NCBI GenBank assembly: GCA_013822685.1
Contig: PNKV01000023.1
Coordinates: 1 to 64,000 of the forward strand
DNA from: Leptothrix sp. (in: b-proteobacteria)
GTDB taxonomy: Bacteria; Pseudomonadota; Gammaproteobacteria; Burkholderiales; Burkholderiaceae_C
Direction of reading: 5' to 3'
DNA length: 64,000 nt
Shown: positions 58,134 through 64,000 of the stretch, piece after piece
Numbering within the stretch: the stretch's first letter is position 1
How the letters are laid out: each line of letters starts with the position of its first letter
Notes under the pieces: model-generated
What the model saw: only the letters and a program-made list of their open reading frames with translations
Database searches by the model: none
Told to the model about the DNA's origin: nothing
Program-made: the position numbers and the translations under genes

Positions 58134-58166
58134 GCCTTGCTGGGTCAAACCCACCAAGGCATTTTT
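58134..58166 (+). terminator. rho-independent terminator after the H-NS-like gene
   Basis: GCCTTG pairs with CAAGGC (6 bp) and TGGGT with ACCCA (5 bp) around a C:C mismatch and a CAA loop, followed by ATTTTT. The stem starts 13 bases after the stop codon. The T-run ends only 15 bases before the next ATG (58181), so it also lies over that gene's leader and could act as an attenuator. Confidence 0.8.
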
Positions 58167-58180
58167 CGAAGGACGCGATC

Positions 58181-58402
58181 ATGAGCACTTCTGCTTCCGT
58201 GAGTGTGGGCCACGGCCCAGGCACCCCTCGCAACGAAGGAACGGCCAAAGACAGGGGCACCCCTGTGCCCGATTCCAACCTCACCGAGATTGATCCCACC
58301 GAAGAGCGGGATCGCAAATCTGGCCCTGCAAAGACCGCCTCTGACCAAGGCGCCGACCAGTTGCTGCCCGGCACCAAGCGAGGGCCTGCGCAGCCCCGTT
58401 GA
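58181..58402 (+). CDS. small disordered hypothetical protein, 73 aa
   Basis: Starts at ATG 58181 (MSTSASVSVGHGPGTPRNEG) with GAAGGA upstream. The product is polar, Pro/Gly/Lys-rich, with no hydrophobic core, and ends GTKRGPAQPR. I recognise no family. Its place among stress-type proteins suggests a disordered stress or nucleoid-associated peptide. It follows a terminator at once, so it needs read-through or an internal promoter. Confidence 0.5.
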   Translation: MSTSASVSVGHGPGTPRNEGTAKDRGTPVPDSNLTEIDPTEERDRKSGPAKTASDQGADQLLPGTKRGPAQPR

Positions 58403-58440
58403 CGCCGTTCGCAGGAATGGAGATTGCCCCTTTTCAAGCG

Positions 58441-58474
58441 AACCGTGCTTGCAGATGCAAGCGCCGGTTTGTTT
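58441..58474 (+). terminator. hairpin with T-rich tail before the Gln/Gly-rich gene
   Basis: AACCG pairs with CGGTT and GCTTGC with GCAAGC around an AGAT loop, with a small internal bulge, followed by TGTTT. The stem is long but the T-run is interrupted by G. It may end the small ORF's transcript or structure the leader of the next gene, which starts at 58506. Confidence 0.45.
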
Positions 58475-58505
58475 GAAATCCACGAGGAAATGAAAGGGCA
58501 AGATC

Positions 58506-59318
58506 ATGACTCAACGACGCAACGACGAAGTTTTTCGCAACCAGCAGCAAGGCGGTCGGTCCAACTGGGGCGACCAGCCTGGTGGTGGGCAACAAGGCGG
58601 GCAGCAGGGCGGCCAGTTTGGCGGCCGGCAAGACCAACACAGCCAGTTCAGTGGTTCGAGCGGGTCTTCGCAATACGGCGGCACGCCCTTTGGTGGGCAG
58701 CCATCGGGCAACCCTTACGGCAATCCCTACTCGCCGTCTTATGGCGAAGACCAACAGGACGACTACAGCGAACGGCAGTTCCGTGACCACTATGGCGCAT
58801 CCGGAGATCCGGCTCGCAGCAGTGGGGCCCAGCAACAGGGCTGGAACCCTTCAGAGCATCAACAACGCTCTTACTACGGCAGCCGCGGCTTCGGGGCCAC
58901 TGGGCATGGGGGCCTGGGCTATTCAGGCTTGGGCGCCTTCGACGCCGGCTTCAAGGCCGACAACAGCAACTTCAGCCAGCAGCAGTTTGACCAGTTTGGC
59001 CGCGAGCATTTCGGCCAGCGTGCTGGCTCGCCATCGTCCCGGCAACAGCAGCGCCATGAAGATCCTCACTACCAGCAATGGCGTGAAGAGCAGATGCGCC
59101 GCTTTGACGAGGATTACCGCCAATGGCACCAAGAGCGCTATCAGAACTTTTCGAACGACTTCAATGAATGGCGCTCACGGAGGCAGCAACAAGGCTCGTC
59201 ATCGCCATCGTCATCGTCATCACCCAGCAATGCCAGCATCCGCGCGTCTTCCGGCGCGGCGGCAGGCAGTGACGGCGGCGGTGACTTGAGCAGCCAGGAA
59301 GACAAGGGCAACAAGTAA
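58506..59318 (+). CDS. Gln/Gly/Ser-rich low-complexity protein, 270 aa
   Basis: The first ~110 residues are Gln/Gly/Ser/Asn-rich (QQGGQQGGQFGGRQDQHSQF and similar), the middle is Gly/Tyr/Phe-rich, then a charged helix-like region (YQQWREEQMRRFDEDYRQWH followed by QERYQNFSNDFNEWRSRR), and the tail is Ser-rich. The YQQW...RRFDEDY block looks like those of Burkholderiales stress-protein homologues, from memory. No BON domain or signal peptide is present. It may phase-separate, which is inference from composition only. Confidence 0.72.
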   Translation: MTQRRNDEVFRNQQQGGRSNWGDQPGGGQQGGQQGGQFGGRQDQHSQFSGSSGSSQYGGTPFGGQPSGNPYGNPYSPSYGEDQQDDYSERQFRDHYGASGDPARSSGAQQQGWNPSEHQQRSYYGSRGFGATGHGGLGYSGLGAFDAGFKADNSNFSQQQFDQFGREHFGQRAGSPSSRQQQRHEDPHYQQWREEQMRRFDEDYRQWHQERYQNFSNDFNEWRSRRQQQGSSSPSSSSSPSNASIRASSGAAAGSDGGGDLSSQEDKGNK

Positions 59319-59349
59319 GCGATCGCTTTTTACGCAAGGCGGCGGCACT

Positions 59350-59718
59350 TCAGCCGCCGGCCTTGTCCAGGCGCTTGCGCGCCCACTCGTTGCCCACCTC
59401 ATGGCGGATGGCTGAGACCACTTCACCCAGCACCTCCTTGGGCACGACCGAGCCGAAGCGCTCGTTCAAGGCCCGGTCGGCCAGCACGGGCTCGTCGTCA
59501 CCCCACAGGTAGTCGTCATCTTGTTCGCTGTGTGGCACGGCGTCGCGCGGATCTTCCAGGTGGGTCGCGAACCAACGCCACAACGCGGCCTTCTGGAACT
59601 CGGCATTGGCTTGCTTGAGCCAGTGTTCATCGGGTTCGTAGCGTGATGCGGTGAGGTTGCCTGCTTCGGGCGGCAGGTCCACGGGGCCATTGGGCCAAAG
59701 GCGGTCGGTGACGCTCAT
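59350..59718 (-). CDS. hypothetical protein, 122 aa
   Basis: Starts with MSVTDRLWPNGPVDLPPEAG after AGGAG. The protein is acidic in the middle (HSEQDDDYLWGDDEPVLADR) and ends RHEVGNEWARKRLDKAGG. No domain is recognised, yet the good ribosome site and codon use indicate a real gene. It is convergent with the low-complexity gene and divergent from the outer-membrane protein gene. Confidence 0.6.
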   Translation of the reverse strand: MSVTDRLWPNGPVDLPPEAGNLTASRYEPDEHWLKQANAEFQKAALWRWFATHLEDPRDAVPHSEQDDDYLWGDDEPVLADRALNERFGSVVPKEVLGEVVSAIRHEVGNEWARKRLDKAGG

Positions 59719-59841
59719 GGCGGTCTCCTGTTGAAGGAATGCCTTCTATCAGCAAACGGGATACCGACTTGGCCGCGGCACGCAGATTGCCATGTGGTGG
59801 TGCATTTTCATCTCACCCGCCACCCATTAAAAGGAGCACCT

Positions 59842-60531
59842 ATGGAACCCATTTTTGGTCGTCAATTCAAAACCGGCCTCGCGGCTGCATCGGCTGCGGC
59901 CTTGCTGTCCATCGCCATGTCAGGGCAGGCCCTCGCGCAAAGCCAGGGCGGCGCGCAGCCTGTCTTGCCTGAGGATCCGCCAGCTGCGGGCTACGGTGGC
60001 CAAGGCCCGGCTGCCAGCGATCTGCGCTATTCGTGGTTGCCTTACACCACTTCGGGCTACGTGGGCGTCAGCGTTGGCAAGGGCGAGTTGCACACCTCCT
60101 GTGTGGCCGGCTTGAGTTGCGAAGATCCAGACACTTCCGGCAAGGTTTACACCGGCGGCATGTTCAACCCCTACCTGGGCATTGAGCTTGGCTACATCCA
60201 GTGGGGTGATGCTGATCACAACGGCGGCACGCAAAAGGCCAGGGGCGTCAACGCCATGCTGACCGGCTTCGTGCCTTTGGGCCCCATGTTCACGCTGGTC
60301 GGCAAGGTGGGCACCACCTATGGCTGGACCAAGAGCACGCCCGCTGCCGGTGTGGGGGCACCCGCCGGCTCAGCAGATGCTTTTGCCCTGGCCTATGGCG
60401 CAGGCGTGAGCTTTGACTTCACGCGCAACTGGAGCGTCACGCTGGACTGGGAACGCCACAAGCTGAAGTTCCAGAACGAAGGCCGCCAGGATGTGGACCT
60501 GGCCACCCTGGGCGTGAAATACCGCTTCTAA
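59842..60531 (+). CDS. outer-membrane beta-barrel protein, OmpA-like barrel
   Basis: 229 residues from ATG 59842 with AGGAG upstream. A signal peptide ends at ALAQS. The rest alternates strands (YVGVSVGKGELHTSCVAG, then GGMFNPYLGIELGYIQWGD, FTLVGKVGTTYGWTKS) and ends with LGVKYRF, with the C-terminal Phe needed for barrel insertion. It should be an eight-stranded barrel without a peptidoglycan-binding domain. Its stop is seven bases from the convergent desaturase stop. Confidence 0.88.
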   Translation: MEPIFGRQFKTGLAAASAAALLSIAMSGQALAQSQGGAQPVLPEDPPAAGYGGQGPAASDLRYSWLPYTTSGYVGVSVGKGELHTSCVAGLSCEDPDTSGKVYTGGMFNPYLGIELGYIQWGDADHNGGTQKARGVNAMLTGFVPLGPMFTLVGKVGTTYGWTKSTPAAGVGAPAGSADAFALAYGAGVSFDFTRNWSVTLDWERHKLKFQNEGRQDVDLATLGVKYRF

Positions 60532-60538
60532 CGAGGAG

Positions 60539-61654
60539 TCAGGACCGGTCCATGGCCAGGTCGCCCTCGGGCACCAGGCTCTTGGGCCGGCTGGGCAAGG
60601 CGTGGCGCAGGATGCGCCAGATGACCTGACCGAATTGGCGGGCGAATGAGCCGGTGTTGTAGTGCTGGCCGTAGCGTGCGCAGATGGCTTGAACCTGGGG
60701 CGCAATCTCAACATAGCGGTTGGCCGGCAGGTCAGGAAAGAGGTGGTGCTCGATCTGAAAGCTCAGGTTGCCCGACATCAGGTTCAGCAGGCGCCCGCCC
60801 TTGAGATTGGATGAGCCCTTGATCTGGCGTGCATACCAGTGGCCGCGTGTTTCGTTCTTCACGATGCTGCGCGGGAACGTTTCCACGTCGGTCGTGAAGT
60901 GACCGCAGAAGATGATGCTGTAGGTCCACACATTGCGCATGCCGTTGGCGATCAGGTTGCCCAGCAGCACGGGCAGGAAGAACGGGCCTGCCAGCAGAGG
61001 AAAGATCACAAAATCCTTGAGCAACTGGTAGCGCATCTTCTTGCCCACTGGCTTGAACTGCTCGCCCAGCTGCTTGCCCGTCATTTTGCCTTTGAAGTAG
61101 CGGCCCAGGCGCAGATCCTGGATGGCCACGCCCCACTGGAACAACAGCGCGAAGATGACAGCGATCAAGGGCTGGAAGAGGAAGAAGGGGCTCCACTTCT
61201 GTTCGGGGAACAAGCGCAGCAAGCCATAGCCAATGTCGTCGTCCATGCCGTGCACATTGGTGTAGGTGTGGTGGCGGAAGTTGTGGGTCTTGCGCCAGCT
61301 GTCAGACGTGCCGACGATGTCCCACTCGTAGGTCTTTCCGTTCAGCGAAGGGTCGCCCATCCAGTCGTACTGGCCGTGCATGATGTTGTGGCCCACCTCC
61401 ATGTTCTCGATGATCTTGGACACGCCCAGCATCAAGGTGCCCAGCACGAATGCGGGCGGGAACAGGCCGGCCATGAGGATGACGCGGCCGCCCACTTCGA
61501 GGTAGTTGACGGCCTTGACGACGCGGCGGATGTAGCGCGCATCGCGCTCGCCCAGATCGGCCGCGGTGCGTGCGCGCAGGGCATCGATCTCGGCGCCAAA
61601 CTGCGCCAGTTCTTCGTCGTTCAGGGTGCGGCTGAGGGATTTGGATGAAGTCAT
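60539..61654 (-). CDS. fatty acid desaturase, DesB-like
   Basis: 371 residues, membrane-bound, with the three histidine boxes of acyl desaturases: HNIMHGQYDW, HNFRHHTYTN and QIEHHLFPDL. It should place a double bond in acyl chains using electrons from a ferredoxin-type partner. It follows a ferredoxin reductase gene by 16 bp, which supplies electrons, and both are divergent from a TetR regulator. This matches the desC-desB/desT layout of Pseudomonas aeruginosa. Confidence 0.92.
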   Translation of the reverse strand: MTSSKSLSRTLNDEELAQFGAEIDALRARTAADLGERDARYIRRVVKAVNYLEVGGRVILMAGLFPPAFVLGTLMLGVSKIIENMEVGHNIMHGQYDWMGDPSLNGKTYEWDIVGTSDSWRKTHNFRHHTYTNVHGMDDDIGYGLLRLFPEQKWSPFFLFQPLIAVIFALLFQWGVAIQDLRLGRYFKGKMTGKQLGEQFKPVGKKMRYQLLKDFVIFPLLAGPFFLPVLLGNLIANGMRNVWTYSIIFCGHFTTDVETFPRSIVKNETRGHWYARQIKGSSNLKGGRLLNLMSGNLSFQIEHHLFPDLPANRYVEIAPQVQAICARYGQHYNTGSFARQFGQVIWRILRHALPSRPKSLVPEGDLAMDRS

Positions 61655-61670
61655 GCTGGATCAGGTTTCG

Positions 61671-62780
61671 TCAAAGGTCGAGCGTGAGGTCGGTGCAGGC
61701 GCGGCTGATGCACAGGCGCAAGGCCGAGGTGGGGATGTCTTCCTTGTCACCGGTGTGCAGGTTCTGCGTGACGCCGCTTTGCTTGCCACAAGCGCAGGTG
61801 TTGCAGATGCCCATGCGGCACCCCGAAGGCAGGCTCAGGCCTTGGGCTTCCAGGGCGGGCAGCAAGGCTTCGCCGGTGGGTACTTCCAAGGTGCGGCCGC
61901 TCAATGCCAGGTTGATGCGCACGGTGCCCACGGCATCTGTGGTGGCCAAGGGTGGCGGCGTGAAAGCTTCGCCCAGGAACGACAAGGCACGCCCCACACT
62001 GAGTGCGCGGGCGGTGTCCACGAAGCCGGCCGGGCCGCAGGCGTAAACGCGGCGTTGCGCCAGATCGGGCACCAGGGTGGCCAACAACTCGGCGTTCAGG
62101 CGCTCGGCGTGTTCGCCACTCAAACGTTGGGCTTCCTGGGTCAGCACGAAGTGAACCTGGAAGCGTGGCTGGCGGGCGGCCAGGGCGCGCAACTCCGCCA
62201 TGAAGCACAGCTCGGCGCGCGTGCGTGCCCAGTAGATCAAGGTCAGGTCGTGCGTCAGGCCTGTGGCATCCAGGACCCTGGTCAGGCTCATCAAGGGCGT
62301 GATGCCGCTGCCGGCGGCCAGGAACAGGCTGGGTCCGGTGGTTTGTGCGCCGCCTGAGAGCACCCCTGACAGCGACATGTCGCCAAACGCCAAGCCAATC
62401 TCAAGGGCATCGCCCACTTTGGCTTGCCGGCACAGGTGTTGGCTGAGCTTGCCGCCATCGACTTGTTTGACGGTGATCGACAAGCGCTTGCCCGAGCGGG
62501 AGATGCGGGTGGGGCTGTAGCTGCGCGTCACGCGCCGGCCGTTGACCTCAGCGCTGACATTGACGTGCTGGCCGGGCTGGATGGCGCCGCAATGGCGGTT
62601 GGCCTTCAGATCCAGGGTGACCGTGCCCTGGGCTTCAATGCGGCGCGCCACCACGCGTGCCAGGGGGCGTTCCCAGGACCAGGCGGGGTTGAGGTGTCCG
62701 ACCCAAAAATCAAACACAGATGGTTTGACCAAAGGGGCGATCAGGCGGCTCAGCGGTTTCTGGGTAGAACGGGCGGTCAC
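61671..62780 (-). CDS. ferredoxin-NADP reductase with C-terminal 2Fe-2S domain, DesC-like
   Basis: 369 residues from GTG 62780 (GGAG five bases before); an ATG at 62810 lacks a Shine-Dalgarno. FAD domain has RVTRSYSPTRISRSGKRLSI, NAD domain has SLFLAAGSGITPLMSLTRVL, and the C-terminal ferredoxin domain has SGCRMGICNTCACGKQSG with the fourth Cys in LRLCISRACT. It transfers electrons from NADPH to the desaturase. First gene of the desaturase operon. Confidence 0.9.
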   Translation of the reverse strand: MTARSTQKPLSRLIAPLVKPSVFDFWVGHLNPAWSWERPLARVVARRIEAQGTVTLDLKANRHCGAIQPGQHVNVSAEVNGRRVTRSYSPTRISRSGKRLSITVKQVDGGKLSQHLCRQAKVGDALEIGLAFGDMSLSGVLSGGAQTTGPSLFLAAGSGITPLMSLTRVLDATGLTHDLTLIYWARTRAELCFMAELRALAARQPRFQVHFVLTQEAQRLSGEHAERLNAELLATLVPDLAQRRVYACGPAGFVDTARALSVGRALSFLGEAFTPPPLATTDAVGTVRINLALSGRTLEVPTGEALLPALEAQGLSLPSGCRMGICNTCACGKQSGVTQNLHTGDKEDIPTSALRLCISRACTDLTLDL

Positions 62781-62834
62781 AGGGTCTCCGAAAGCAGACG
62801 TTGGCCGCATTGTAAGGAATTAAGAACGTTTGTC

Positions 62835-62868
62835 TATACGGTTGTATATTAATGTTTGACGGTATAAT
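62835..62868 (+). promoter_or_regulatory. promoter and inverted repeat before the FabR/DesT-like gene
   Basis: TATAAT (62863-62868) is a good -10; TTGTAT (62842-62847) is a possible -35 at 15-base spacing. TATAC-GGTT-GTATA (62835-62848) is a perfect inverted repeat overlapping that -35. It suits a TetR-type operator for the divergent regulator and desaturase operon. Confidence 0.5.
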
Positions 62869-62931
62869 CCCTTGGTCTTTTTTCACAAAGCGCGCCGGCC
62901 CTTGGACACGTCCCTAGACCTTCCTTCCACC

Positions 62932-63582
62932 ATGCCTGGTGTGGCGCCTTCCAGCCACGCCGTGGGCCGCAAAGCCGTGATCTCTCGAGAGGACATCATC
63001 GCGGCGGCCTTGAAGCTGGTGGGGCCTCACCGCAGCGTGTCGTCACTCAGCCTGCGTGAAGTGGCCCGCGAGGCCGGCATCGCGCCCAACAGTTTTTACC
63101 GCCAGTTCCGTGACATGGACGAGCTGGCCGTGGCCCTGATCGACCGGGCAGGGCGCTCTTTGCGGCAAATCATTGGCGAGGCGCGGCACCGGGCCACGGC
63201 CGAGCAAAGCGTGGTGGCCGGCTCCATCCATGCGTTCATGGAGCAACTTCGCTCCGATGACAAACTGCTGCACATCCTGCTATGCGAGGGCACAGTGGGC
63301 TCTGACGCCTACAAACAGGCCGTCGAGCGCGAGCTGCGTTTTTTTGAAGACGAGTTGCGGCTGGACCTGATCCGGCTGGCGGCTGCCAACCAAACCGGCT
63401 TGTTCGAGCCAGCCCTGACCGCCAAGGCCATCACGCGCCTGGTGTTCACCATGGGCGCCTCGGCCATGGACATGCCCCCTGAAAAACAGGACGAAGTGAC
63501 CGCTCAGCTGATCACGATGGTGCGGATGATCGTCGTGGGCACACAGTCCCTGGCGTCCATGCGGGCCAAGCCGGCCGCCTGA
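62932..63582 (+). CDS. TetR family regulator of unsaturated fatty acid genes, FabR/DesT-like
   Basis: 216 residues from ATG 62932. HTH region: KAVISREDIIAAALKLVGPH and LSLREVAREAGIAPNSFYRQ followed by FRDMDELAVALIDRAGRSLR. The SFYRQFRDMDEL block is typical of FabR and DesT, which sense acyl-CoA saturation. It is divergent from the reductase/desaturase operon and likely represses it. A TTG at 62872 would add twenty unlikely residues. Confidence 0.9.
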   Translation: MPGVAPSSHAVGRKAVISREDIIAAALKLVGPHRSVSSLSLREVAREAGIAPNSFYRQFRDMDELAVALIDRAGRSLRQIIGEARHRATAEQSVVAGSIHAFMEQLRSDDKLLHILLCEGTVGSDAYKQAVERELRFFEDELRLDLIRLAAANQTGLFEPALTAKAITRLVFTMGASAMDMPPEKQDEVTAQLITMVRMIVVGTQSLASMRAKPAA

Positions 63583-63596
63583 GTTTCACGCTGCGG

Positions 63597-64000
63597 TCAG
63601 GCGTCGGCCTTGGCCAGCTCGCCATAGGCGTGTTGCAGCCAGGTCTTCAGGCGCTGGCGTTCCATCAATCCCAGGCTGCTGCCATCGCCGCCGTTCCTGG
63701 CGGCCCAGAAGCTCACGTTGTGGGCGTCGATTTTCTGCACCACGTTGTCATGCAGGTGCTTGATGGCGATCACCTTGGCGCCCAACCCCAAGGCGCGTTC
63801 AAGCTGGCCTGATTTTTCAAGCTGGCTGAAATCGTCTCCGCGCAGCTGGTTTTGCACCAGCACGTAGTTCAAGCGTGGGCCAAAGCGGTCCAACAGGCGC
63901 GTCAGCAGGTTGACCGAATCCCGGCCCGAATCCATCACGTGCCAGTACGTGAGCTTGAAGCCGGATTCACCGGCCATGTCCAGCACGCCTGATTCCTCCA
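63597..64000 (-). CDS. C-terminal part of an uncharacterised protein, ParA/MobD-like (runs off window)
   Basis: 134 readable residues open to the window end (ESGVLDMAGESGFKLTYWHV onward). Segments YVLVQNQLRGDDFSQLEKSG and VSFWAARN plus LGLMERQRLKTWLQHAYGEL resemble the C-terminus of MobD-type P-loop proteins of the ParA/MinD class, from memory. The Walker A region would be beyond the edge, so the call is weak. No downstream partner is visible. Confidence 0.4.
   Translation of the reverse strand, partial: EESGVLDMAGESGFKLTYWHVMDSGRDSVNLLTRLLDRFGPRLNYVLVQNQLRGDDFSQLEKSGQLERALGLGAKVIAIKHLHDNVVQKIDAHNVSFWAARNGGDGSSLGLMERQRLKTWLQHAYGELAKADA

Noticed and set aside
59319-59349. Bidirectional terminator between the Gln/Gly-rich gene and the convergent hypothetical gene
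   Set aside because: A short AAGCGATCGCTT palindrome followed by T's is present, but the stem is only about four pairs with a loop, too weak to call.

Overview
This is a GC-rich, gene-dense chromosomal window from a motile betaproteobacterium. Gene order (a fliF-to-fliR run followed by modABC), a parE/parC pair, a homodimeric-type aceE with aceF, and small families such as DUF3096 and DUF3185 point to Burkholderiales. A Comamonadaceae or Aquabacterium/Sphaerotilus-like genus is my guess, but the genus cannot be fixed from sequence reading alone. No rRNA, tRNA, CRISPR array, transposase or prophage gene was seen. No gene-free stretch exceeds about 300 bases.

Layout. 1-2493 (minus): an MFS transporter, a 47-residue membrane peptide, a short-chain dehydrogenase and the start of dapA, packed as one likely operon. 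2542-14757: a flagellar export/basal-body locus, with fliE alone on the minus strand and fliFGHIJK-LMNOPQR on the plus strand, mostly overlapping or nearly touching. 14830-17358: molybdate importer modABC. 17333-24003 (minus): DsbA/FrnE-like protein, glutathione transferase, an exported DUF1501/DUF1800 pair, an AI-2E/PerM family permease, a VOC protein and a YCII protein. 24071-26827: a diguanylate cyclase made of two fused membrane-GGDEF modules, bracketed by an imperfect 52/51-bp direct repeat. 26815-28777: AraC regulator and divergent sterol-desaturase-like hydroxylase. 28801-35159: CzcI-like His-rich protein plus a czcCBA-type heavy-metal efflux operon. 35346-35976: a small conserved-looking protein and an RRM RNA-binding protein with a clear terminator. 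36243-40861: aceF-aceE (pyruvate dehydrogenase E2/E1), divergent from an Lrp/AsnC regulator. 40849-45169: a compact aromatic ring-cleavage operon (FAD monooxygenase, VOC/extradiol-type protein, FAH hydrolase) divergent from a TetR regulator, with a perfect 11-bp-arm palindrome between them. 45208-47896: DUF3096, a glycine-zipper envelope protein and an exported phosphoesterase. 47915-52610: topoisomerase IV parE and parC with DUF3185 between. 52618-57815: a Ser/Thr kinase-universal stress protein fusion overlapping a metallophosphoesterase, and a divergent hybrid sensor kinase. 57837-60531: a short H-NS-like protein, disordered stress-type proteins separated by hairpins, and an outer-membrane barrel protein. 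60539-63582: a desaturase/ferredoxin-reductase pair divergent from a FabR/DesT-like TetR regulator. 63597-64000: a gene fragment running off the end.

How the parts work together. Most of the window is housekeeping (motility, Mo uptake, topoisomerase IV, PDH) with several self-contained modules, each with its own local regulator: TetR plus catabolic operon, Lrp plus aceEF, TetR plus desaturase, AraC plus hydroxylase. The points most worth a second look are the duplicated double-GGDEF cyclase between direct repeats, the kinase-Usp/metallophosphoesterase pair, the catabolic operon with its sharp operator, the short H-NS-like protein behind a hybrid kinase, and a nine-lysine tract within an acidic insertion in FliL. 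I did not find a clearly new defence or mobile system. Starts were corrected where a Shine-Dalgarno sequence or the family's usual N-terminus decided the matter.
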